Shown here: positions 1 to 4,910 of the stretch, one piece after another
Numbering within the stretch: position 1 is the stretch's first letter
Layout: every line of letters begins with the position of its first letter
Source: Lachnospiraceae bacterium
Lineage (GTDB): Bacteria; Bacillota; Clostridia; Lachnospirales; Lachnospiraceae
DNA length: 8,733 bases
Direction: 5' to 3'
NCBI GenBank assembly: GCA_017964055.1
Contig: JAGCSS010000207.1
Span: 1-8,733 of the forward strand
Position numbers and translations under genes: made by a program
The notes under the pieces: generated by a model
Told to the model about the DNA's origin: nothing
Seen by the model: the letters and a program-made list of their open reading frames with translations, nothing else
Databases searched by the model: none

Positions 1-1
1 G

Positions 2-178
2 GAGAGACGTCACGCATGGGAGAAGGATATCCCCGGCGTATACGAGATACTGAGGAAGGGCAGCGAAGAGGCCGAGCGCGTGGCTGCGGAGACGCTTTCC
101 GACGTACGCAAGGCCATGAAGATCAACTATTTCGAGGACGGCGCGCTGATCACCGAGCAGGCGGAAAAGTACAGATAA
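2..178 (+). CDS. trpS: Tryptophanyl-tRNA synthetase, C-terminal end (partial)
   Basis: This is the last 58 codons of a gene that begins before the window, ending in TAA at 176-178. The readable part begins ERRHAWEKDIPGVYEIL and continues through VAAETLSDVRKAMKINYF to EQAEKYR. It has the amphipathic helical character and the 'G-[ST]-E-x-A-x-x-V-A-x-x-T-L-x-x-V-[RK]-x-A-[MI]' pattern found at the C-terminus of bacterial class I tryptophanyl-tRNA synthetases, in the form typical of clostridial enzymes. The full enzyme charges tRNA-Trp with tryptophan in the cytosol. Its catalytic HIGH and KMSKS motifs would lie upstream and cannot be checked. The assignment rests on recognising this C-terminal pattern. 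The gene is followed after 8 nt by trmO, so the two are probably co-transcribed. Confidence 0.8.
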   Translation, partial: ERRHAWEKDIPGVYEILRKGSEEAERVAAETLSDVRKAMKINYFEDGALITEQAEKYR

Positions 179-186
179 GACGGCAT

Positions 187-969
187 ATGTATACTATCGC
201 ACACATAGAAAACGATTATACCGAAAAATTCGGAGTACCGAGACAGAGCGGGCTTGTCAGCGAAGTGACGAGCCGCATTGTTTTTGAGCCGGAGTTCAGA
301 AACCCTGAGGCCCTTCGCGGGCTTGAGGGTTTTACTCATATATGGCTGATCTGGGAGTTTTCCGAGGCGAAGAGGAGAGGTACGGAGGACAGCGAAAGAG
401 TCGGAGTCGGTGCTGCGGACTCAGAGAGCGGCGAGGCGGGTGCAAAGAGCGGTGCTGCGGGCTCAGAGAGTATGGCAGCGAAATGTGACTGGCGTCCGAC
501 CGTGAGACCTCCGAGGCTCGGAGGGAATACGCGCATGGGCGTATTTGCGACGCGTTCACCCTTCAGGCCGAATCCCATAGGGCTGTCATGCGTGGAGCTC
601 GCGGGAGTGGATTATGATGCTTCTGACGGCCCCGTGATATTAGTCAGAGGCGCGGATCTCATGAACGGCACGCCGATACTCGATATCAAGCCCTATATCC
701 CTTACGCTGACTGCAGGCCCGACGCAAAAGGCGGGTTTACCGACGAAAACGAATTCGCAAAAGTAAAAGTCGTGATCCCGGATGAGATCGAGGCGAAAAT
801 GACTCCCGAAGAGGCCGTAAAACTGCAGGCCGTACTGGCCCAGGATCCGCGTCCCGCCTACCAGAGAGCACAGGAGAGAGCCTATACTTTCAGGTTCGGG
901 GAGTATGATGTGAGCTTCGAAGCGCATGATGGTGTACTGACGGTTACGGGGGTCAGATTGGTTAAGTAA
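187..969 (+). CDS. trmO: tRNA (N6-threonylcarbamoyladenosine37-N6)-methyltransferase TrmO (TsaA/YaeB family)
   Basis: TrmO uses S-adenosylmethionine to N6-methylate t6A at position 37 of tRNAs that read ACN codons, giving m6t6A. It is a cytosolic SPOUT-unrelated beta-barrel enzyme. The 260-residue product shows the family landmarks: an N-terminal IAHIENDYTEKFGVPRQSG, GLEGFTHIWLI near 45-55, WRPTVRPPRLGGN at 102-114, GVFATRSPFRPNPIG at 118-132, DIKPYIPY at 166-173 and DPRPAYQ in the C-terminal domain. I chose ATG 187 because it gives the family N-terminus. The frame stays open back to ATG 16, but that stretch overlaps trpS and is arginine-rich nonsense. No strong Shine-Dalgarno precedes ATG 187, and the start lies 8 nt after the trpS stop, so translational coupling is likely. 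The oddity is a low-complexity Gly/Ala/Ser/Glu insert at about residues 61-101, just before the catalytic motif, which makes the protein longer than the roughly 220-240 residues usual for the family. Confidence 0.93.
   Translation: MYTIAHIENDYTEKFGVPRQSGLVSEVTSRIVFEPEFRNPEALRGLEGFTHIWLIWEFSEAKRRGTEDSERVGVGAADSESGEAGAKSGAAGSESMAAKCDWRPTVRPPRLGGNTRMGVFATRSPFRPNPIGLSCVELAGVDYDASDGPVILVRGADLMNGTPILDIKPYIPYADCRPDAKGGFTDENEFAKVKVVIPDEIEAKMTPEEAVKLQAVLAQDPRPAYQRAQERAYTFRFGEYDVSFEAHDGVLTVTGVRLVK
409..470 (+). repeat. Imperfect 20-bp direct repeat inside the trmO insert
   Basis: The 20-mer GGTGCTGCGGACTCAGAGAG at 409-428 recurs at 451-470 with one mismatch (A to G at the 11th base). The copies are 42 bp, exactly 14 codons, apart, so the repeat keeps the reading frame and encodes GAADSES and then GAAGSES. 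It sits wholly within the low-complexity segment that interrupts the conserved TrmO fold. An in-frame duplication followed by drift is the simplest explanation. Confidence 0.85.
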
Positions 970-994
970 ATACTCAAACGTTTTCTTAAAACGA

Positions 995-1010
995 CGGCGC
1001 TTTTTCGCCG
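995..1010 (+). terminator. Weak candidate terminator after trmO
   Basis: A CGGCG/CGCCG stem of 5 bp (995-999 with 1006-1010) closes a CTTTTT loop, 26 nt after the trmO stop. The nearest T run (1021-1026) begins 10 nt past the stem, so this is not a textbook intrinsic terminator. No better candidate lies between trmO and the next promoter. Confidence 0.3.
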
Positions 1011-1024
1011 CAACATCCGATTTT

Positions 1025-1037
1025 TTACATTTTGTAA
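1025..1037. repeat. Small A/T-rich inverted repeat TTACA-TTT-TGTAA upstream of the promoter
   Basis: Two 5-bp arms (1025-1029 and 1033-1037) separated by TTT lie about 30 bp upstream of the -35 box. It may be a protein-binding site or a chance pattern in A/T-rich DNA; nothing further supports either reading. Confidence 0.25.
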
Positions 1038-1068
1038 CATGTGTTTAAAAATATTTCTTAAAAATCCG

Positions 1069-1097
1069 TTGACAAACGACTTTCTTTTGTCTAAAAT
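1069..1097 (+). promoter_or_regulatory. SigA-type promoter of the ABC transporter operon
   Basis: TTGACA at 1069-1074 is a perfect -35 hexamer. It is followed by exactly 17 bp and then TAAAAT at 1092-1097, which matches the -10 consensus TATAAT at five of six positions. Upstream is A/T-rich sequence that could act as an UP element. Transcription would start near 1104 and give a leader of about 115 nt before the permease start at 1220. Its position between trmO and the transporter genes makes it the natural operon promoter. Confidence 0.8.
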
Positions 1098-1121
1098 GAA
1101 CAAAGCAGGAGAGAGTCGTTT
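1074..1121. promoter_or_regulatory. Candidate operator: AAACGACT / AGTCGTTT inverted repeat around the promoter
   Basis: AAACGACT at 1074-1081, starting at the last base of the -35 box, has its exact reverse complement AGTCGTTT at 1114-1121, just downstream of the predicted transcription start. The half-site centres are 40 bp apart. A third copy of the 7-mer AAACGAC lies upstream at 989-995, and a related TCGTTTT occurs at 1145-1151. Such an arrangement fits a repressor or activator that bridges the promoter. As RNA the two arms could not pair fully, because the first lies upstream of the start of transcription. That it is an operator is inference; no regulator gene is in the window. Confidence 0.4.
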
Positions 1122-1138
1122 TATTTTTTTAAAAACAC

Positions 1139-1183
1139 TCGAAATCGTTTTCGAAGATGCGGAAACTCTGCTCTGCGGAGCAG
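1139..1183 (+). promoter_or_regulatory. Two small hairpins in the 5' leader of the transporter mRNA
   Basis: Hairpin 1 is TCGAAA (1139-1144), loop TCGT, TTTCGA (1149-1154). Hairpin 2 is CTGCTC (1168-1173), loop TGCG, GAGCAG (1178-1183). Both stems are perfect 6-bp helices lying between the predicted transcription start and the permease ribosome binding site. Neither is followed by a T run, so they are not terminators. They could protect the mRNA 5' end or shape ribosome access. I do not recognise a known riboswitch here. Confidence 0.4.
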
Positions 1184-1205
1184 CCCGAACCGCGGCGAAA
1201 CACTT

Positions 1206-1222
1206 GGGAGGGAAAAAACTTG
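1206..1222 (+). promoter_or_regulatory. Ribosome binding site that decides a TTG start
   Basis: GGGAGGG at 1206-1212 lies 7 nt before TTG 1220-1222, which is ideal spacing. The upstream in-frame ATG at 1157 has no comparable site, and the next in-frame ATG at 1292 has only AGGAA at a cramped 4-nt spacing. This site is the main reason to place the permease start at TTG 1220. Confidence 0.65.
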
Positions 1223-2200
1223 ACATTTCTTATACTTGTTGTGGCCATTACGGCCGTAGTTTTCCTTGGACTCTTCTTACTCAGGAATCGCATGAAGAAT
1301 ACATGGAAGAACCGTGCCCATGTTGTCATGGCATATCCGGCATTCCTTATTCTGCTCTTGATGGCATATATCCCGATGACGGGACTGATCCTGGCCTTCA
1401 AGACATACGATTTCACCGCGGGCAGCTTCTACACCATGCCCTGGGCGGATCCCATCTTTAAGAATTTCAGGGTTCTGAGCGCATCGAAGCAGCTGTTCTA
1501 TACCATGACCAGGAACACACTGATATACTACGTGCTCTTTACAGTCATCGGTACTTTTCTCAATATAGTTCTCGCGATCGCCATTGATCAGTTTGTGTTC
1601 AAGAGAGTGGCGAAGACCATGCAGACGATCATGATCATCCCGATCTTTGTATCGTATGCGGCCGTTACATTTATCGTTTACGCGTTCATCAGTCCCGACA
1701 CCGGAATCATCAACCAGGTGATGGGGACACATATCGAGTACTACAAATCCTCGGGCGTTGATTACTGGCCCACTATCCTGACTATCGTTAAGATGTGGAA
1801 CTCCGTAGGATACGGTTCGGTTCTGTACATGTCGGTACTTGCGGGTATCGATACCGGACTGTATGAGGCGGCGCAGATCGACGGCGCCGGCAAATGGAAG
1901 CAGATCTGGCACATCACGCTGCCTTCGCTGATCCCGATGATCACGGTTATGCTGCTCCTCTCGGTCGGCGGCATCATGAAATCCGATACCGGTCTTTTCT
2001 ATCAGGTAACGAGAGATATCGGAGGTCTTTATCCGAAGACTCAGGTTATAGATTCATACATTCTCGGACAGATCAGGAGCAAGCCGAACTGGGGCTTCAC
2101 TTCCGCGGCGACATTCTTCCAGTCCATCGTCGGACTGCTGATGATGCTCGGAGCGAACGGTCTGGTACGCAAGATAGCACCCGAGAACGCATTATTCTGA
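1220..2200 (+). CDS. Carbohydrate ABC transporter permease, LplB family (CUT1-type)
   Basis: This is one of two membrane subunits of a binding-protein-dependent importer, probably for an oligo- or polysaccharide fragment. With the TTG start the product is 326 residues. The core begins KNTWKNRAHVVMAYPAF, followed by YIPMTGLILAFKTYDF, a typical LplB-family first helix and loop. The ATPase-docking EAA loop is EAAQIDGAG with E216-A217-A218 and ITLP at 232-235. The end is APENALF. The oddity is an extra hydrophobic segment at residues 1-21 followed by RNRMKNTWKNR. By the positive-inside rule this would be an additional helix with its N-terminus outside. Starting at ATG 1292 would give 302 residues and the standard family topology, but its ribosome binding site is poor. 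The gene is first in the operon; the second permease follows after 18 nt. No ATPase gene is present, as is usual when a shared MsmX-type ATPase serves several importers. Confidence 0.9.
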   Translation: MTFLILVVAITAVVFLGLFLLRNRMKNTWKNRAHVVMAYPAFLILLLMAYIPMTGLILAFKTYDFTAGSFYTMPWADPIFKNFRVLSASKQLFYTMTRNTLIYYVLFTVIGTFLNIVLAIAIDQFVFKRVAKTMQTIMIIPIFVSYAAVTFIVYAFISPDTGIINQVMGTHIEYYKSSGVDYWPTILTIVKMWNSVGYGSVLYMSVLAGIDTGLYEAAQIDGAGKWKQIWHITLPSLIPMITVMLLLSVGGIMKSDTGLFYQVTRDIGGLYPKTQVIDSYILGQIRSKPNWGFTSAATFFQSIVGLLMMLGANGLVRKIAPENALF

Positions 2201-2218
2201 TTGAAGGAGGACATTGAC

Positions 2219-3145
2219 ATGGCTGATAAGAACGCTGTTCAGACTCCTTCGAAAAAGAAGAAAAAGAAGGGTCTTTCACAGTACATCCTGGGATTTTTCC
2301 TGCTGCTCTACACTTTATTCTGCGGACTTCCGATCCTGCTCGTGTTCATTTCGGCGTTTACCGATGAAATGAGCATTGTTCAAAACGGATACAGCTTCTT
2401 CCCGAAGAAGTGGTCCACAAACGGTATCAGCGCGGTCCTCAAATACGGATCGAAACTGATCACTTCGTACGGTGTGACCATCTTCATCACGGTTGTCGGC
2501 ACACTGTTCGGACTGTTCGTTATGAGTATGTTCGCATACGCGATCAGCCGCCCCGGCTTCAGGATGGCCAGATTTTTATCGATCTACCTTCTGATCCCGA
2601 TGCTTTTCTCGGGCGGTATCCTTTCATCGTACCTCGTATACGCATCGCTGTACGGACTGAAGGACAGCTTCCTGCTGCTGATCCTGCCGCTTTCGGTATC
2701 TACGATGAATGTCATCATTCTTCGTACTTATATAGTGAACTCGGTGCCTCTCGAGCTGATGGAGGCGGCCAAGATCGACGGAGCGGGAGATTACAGGACT
2801 TTCTTCCAGATCACGCTCCCCCTGATGAAGCCTGTTCTCGCAGCGGTCGGATTTATGATGGCGACGGCTTACTGGAATGAGTGGCAGAACGCGCTGATAT
2901 TCATTACTACCGACAGCAAAAAGCCTCTGCAGCTGCTCCTCGTTAATATCCAGAAGAGCATAGAGTTCCTGCTGAACAACAACAACGTGCCCGCGTCGGT
3001 ACGTGCCGCGATGGGCGGAACGATCCCGCAGCAGTCCGCTACGATGGCAACGGTCGTAGTCGTTATCGGACCTATCATGGTGGCATATCCCTTCTTCCAG
3101 AAGTACTTCGTAAAGGGACTTACCGTTGGTTCGGTCAAGGGCTGA
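2219..3145 (+). CDS. Carbohydrate ABC transporter permease, YtcP/LplC family (CUT1-type)
   Basis: This is the second membrane subunit, expected to form a heterodimer with the preceding permease in the cytoplasmic membrane. The 308-residue product starts at ATG 2219, 8 nt after a strong AAGGAGG (2204-2210). The in-frame TTG at 2201 overlaps that site and is not used. The N-terminus is cytosolic and carries a run of six lysines (12-17). The membrane segments begin near residue 22. The EAA loop is EAAKIDGAG (E182-A183-A184, G188) with ITLP at 198-201, and the C-terminal YFVKGLTVGSVKG is the signature ending of this family. Length and layout are normal. A 3-residue-scale feature, a run of four Asn at 253-256, lies in an external loop. 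Co-transcription with its neighbours is clear from the 18-nt gap upstream and the lack of a terminator. Confidence 0.93.
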   Translation: MADKNAVQTPSKKKKKKGLSQYILGFFLLLYTLFCGLPILLVFISAFTDEMSIVQNGYSFFPKKWSTNGISAVLKYGSKLITSYGVTIFITVVGTLFGLFVMSMFAYAISRPGFRMARFLSIYLLIPMLFSGGILSSYLVYASLYGLKDSFLLLILPLSVSTMNVIILRTYIVNSVPLELMEAAKIDGAGDYRTFFQITLPLMKPVLAAVGFMMATAYWNEWQNALIFITTDSKKPLQLLLVNIQKSIEFLLNNNNVPASVRAAMGGTIPQQSATMATVVVVIGPIMVAYPFFQKYFVKGLTVGSVKG

Positions 3146-3148
3146 GCA

Positions 3149-3202
3149 GTTACTGTTTGCAGTAACACCACAAAACCGGTATCTTGCGGAGACAGTCTCC
3201 GC
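3149..3202 (+). promoter_or_regulatory. Two perfect hairpins between the permease and binding-protein genes
   Basis: Hairpin A is GTTACTG (3149-3155), loop TTTG, CAGTAAC (3160-3166), only 3 nt after the permease stop. Hairpin B is GCGGAGA (3186-3192), loop CAG, TCTCCGC (3196-3202), about 20 nt before the binding-protein Shine-Dalgarno GGAGG (3223-3227). Neither has a proper T tract. Structures between transporter cistrons often act as processing or stability elements that raise binding-protein mRNA above permease mRNA. That role is inferred here from position. A weak promoter-like pair (TTGCGG 3184-3189, 18 bp, TATATA 3208-3213) overlaps hairpin B. Confidence 0.6.
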
Positions 3203-3237
3203 TTAGATATATAAAAAATTATGGAGGACATGTTTTT

Positions 3238-4695
3238 ATGAAAAAGTTTCTTGCTTTAGCACTCGTGCTCGTGCTCGCTGTTTCGTGCCTTGCAGGCTGC
3301 GGCAAAAAGGGTGACGGCACAACAAAGATCAGTCTTTACAGAGCATGCTTCAATCTCGAGGGCGGCCCCGATGAGGCACAGGTAAAGAAGGTTCAGGACG
3401 CTATCAACGCGTACATCAAGGATAAGATCAACGTTTCCGTTGAGATCCATGATATCCCTTCGGGTGAGTACACCGAGAAGGCTAACCTTGCTCTTGCGAA
3501 CAAGGAGATCAACCTTCTTTGGACAGCTTCGTGGGAGAGCACCATCGGCACAAACGATCTGGTTCCCGCAAAGTATGTTTACGACATTACAGATCTTCTT
3601 AAGGGATCGACACTTTACAACTCCATGGACGCAGGTCAGTGGGAAGCTGCAAAGTATGACGGCAAGAGCTACTTCGTTCCCGTTTACAAGGACAACGTAG
3701 AAGGCTACGATCTTATGTTCCGTCAGGACCTCATCGACAAGTACGGCTGGAACATCAGCAATGTTAAGACCCTTGCAGACCTTGAGAGCATCCTTGCGGA
3801 CGCTAAGGCTGAAGGCCTTAAGTATCCCCTTCTTCTTCAGAAGACCGCTATGTTCTACAGATTTTACATTGATAAGTTCGATTTCTTCACAGCTGATTCG
3901 AAGTCTAACTTCGTTTCTGTAGACCGTGCAACAAACGCTGTAGTTAACACCATCCAGACTCCCGAGTACCTTGAGTACTGCAAGCTGATCGCTAAGTGGG
4001 CAGAAGCAGGCTACATCTCCGGTGATGAGGCTGCAAAGGCTACTACCGATACCACAACTCAGTCCAAGGATTGGGCAGTTTCGTGGTGGACAGATATCCC
4101 CGTAAACGACGAGGCAGATTCCCGTTACAACCAGGATGTTACCATGCAGAAGATCACAGATCGTTGGGCACATTCTACCTCAGCTCTCGGCTCATGCTAC
4201 TGCGTAACCGCTAACAGCACCGAGGCTCAGGCAAAGGCCTGCATCGATTTCCTCGGTCTCCTTTACACCGATAACTATCTTGCAGATCTCTACACCTTCG
4301 GTATTGAGGGTGAGGACTTCACCTATGATGCAAATCATCAGGTAACACAGAACTCGACCAAGTACAACCACTCCATGTGGGAATCGGCTTCGGCTACCAT
4401 CGTTACTCCTCTTGACAATGAGCCCGCTAACAAGGCTGATCTGTACAAGAGCTTCAACGGCGGTGCAAACACTTCCTGCGCAGCAGGTTTCCGTTTCGAC
4501 AGAACACCTGTAGAGGCTGAGTTCTCGGCATGCTGCAACTTATTCGAGCAGTACGGCTTCGGCCTTGAGTGCGGCGGCGTTGCTTCGGCTGACGTTGAGT
4601 CCACTATCGCAGCTTACCAGGCAGCTCTTGACGAGGCCGGTTACCAGAAGGTTCTCGCTGAGTTCCAGAGCCAGTATGACGCTTGGAAGAAGTGA
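3238..4695 (+). CDS. Lipoprotein extracellular solute-binding protein of the ABC importer (LipO/YtcQ-like)
   Basis: This is the substrate-capturing subunit, anchored outside the membrane by a lipid. The 485-residue product starts at ATG 3238, 10 nt after GGAGG. It has a classical lipoprotein signal: MKK, a hydrophobic stretch at 4-17, and a lipobox L18-A19-G20-C21, with Cys21 as the lipidation site. The mature part resembles family 1 sugar-binding proteins that partner LplB/YtcP permeases: a VKKVQDAINAYIKDKINVSV segment, then many exposed Trp and Tyr, as in sugar-binding clefts. The C-terminal portion (FDRTPVEAEF to SQYDAWKK) resembles the DUF3502-type tail common in these proteins. Codon use differs from the neighbours: Leu is mostly CTT (about two dozen) with only three CTG by my count, whereas both permeases favour CTG/CTC. 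This fits strong expression, but foreign origin is not excluded. The substrate is not identifiable from sequence. Confidence 0.93.
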   Translation: MKKFLALALVLVLAVSCLAGCGKKGDGTTKISLYRACFNLEGGPDEAQVKKVQDAINAYIKDKINVSVEIHDIPSGEYTEKANLALANKEINLLWTASWESTIGTNDLVPAKYVYDITDLLKGSTLYNSMDAGQWEAAKYDGKSYFVPVYKDNVEGYDLMFRQDLIDKYGWNISNVKTLADLESILADAKAEGLKYPLLLQKTAMFYRFYIDKFDFFTADSKSNFVSVDRATNAVVNTIQTPEYLEYCKLIAKWAEAGYISGDEAAKATTDTTTQSKDWAVSWWTDIPVNDEADSRYNQDVTMQKITDRWAHSTSALGSCYCVTANSTEAQAKACIDFLGLLYTDNYLADLYTFGIEGEDFTYDANHQVTQNSTKYNHSMWESASATIVTPLDNEPANKADLYKSFNGGANTSCAAGFRFDRTPVEAEFSACCNLFEQYGFGLECGGVASADVESTIAAYQAALDEAGYQKVLAEFQSQYDAWKK

Positions 4696-4743
4696 TAAAT
4701 CATTCATTGGCTGACTAACAGTTTTCATACTGTCCTGCTAAAT

Positions 4744-4790
4744 GCAAAGGGCGGGAGATCCTGACGGGTCTCCCGTTCTTTGCTTTATTT
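4744..4790 (+). terminator. Strong intrinsic terminator of the ABC transporter operon
   Basis: A 15-bp stem pairs 4744-4758 with 4769-4783 (outer GCAAAG/CTTTGC, two G-U pairs, inner CGGGAGA/TCTCCCG) around a 10-nt loop. It is followed directly by TTTATTT. It lies 48 nt after the binding-protein stop and cleanly ends the transporter unit. Confidence 0.92.
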
Positions 4791-4803
4791 ATATAGATTT
4801 TAC

Positions 4804-4832
4804 TGGACTTGCAAACACGCTTGGGATATATT
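4804..4832 (+). promoter_or_regulatory. Candidate promoter for the S1-homologue gene
   Basis: TGGACT (4804-4809, four of six matches to TTGACA), 17 bp, then TATATT (4827-4832, five of six to TATAAT). A promoter is expected here because a strong terminator lies just upstream. The start would fall near 4839, giving a leader of about 70 nt. An alternative -35, TTGCAA at 4809-4814, lacks a well-spaced -10 of similar quality. Confidence 0.5.
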
Positions 4833-4848
4833 TATTGTGATAAGGTAT

Positions 4849-4891
4849 GCACGTGCGTGAGCATGGGAACAAGAGCGGGCAAACCGCTTTT
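4849..4891 (+). promoter_or_regulatory. Leader palindrome and hairpin before the S1-homologue start
   Basis: GCACGTGC at 4849-4856 is a perfect 8-bp palindrome. Further on, AAGAGCGG (4871-4878) can pair with CCGCTTTT (4884-4891) around a GCAAA loop, with one G-U pair. This hairpin ends 3 nt before the AGAGGAGG ribosome binding site (4895-4902). Its position suggests an influence on translation start, which would fit the known autogenous control of ribosomal protein S1 in other bacteria, but that is inference. Confidence 0.4.
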
Positions 4892-4910
4892 CATAGAGGA
4901 GGTATATATA

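Noticed and set aside
16..186. Upstream extension of the trmO frame to ATG 16
   Set aside because: It overlaps trpS in another frame and reads as arginine-rich nonsense; the TrmO family N-terminus begins exactly at ATG 187.
973..986. CcpA cre-like site around the CG at 979-980
   Set aside because: Only the right half matches the cre consensus; the conserved TG at the left end is missing.
1157..1219. ATG 1157 as the start of the first permease
   Set aside because: It has no good ribosome binding site, its first 20 residues are charged and unlike the family, and the GGGAGGG at 1206-1212 is correctly spaced for TTG 1220.
1220..1248. A second TTGACA at 1220-1225 as a promoter
   Set aside because: No -10-like hexamer lies 16-18 bp downstream, and the bases are better explained as the TTG start and second codon of the permease.
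1277..1912. Minus-strand open frame opposite the first permease
   Set aside because: The opposite strand encodes an unambiguous permease with an EAA loop; the antisense product looks like low-information shadow sequence.
3256..4173. Long minus-strand open frame opposite the binding-protein gene (305 codons)
   Set aside because: It is a shadow produced by the biased codon use of the clear lipoprotein gene; the product is Cys/Val/Leu-rich with no recognisable domain.
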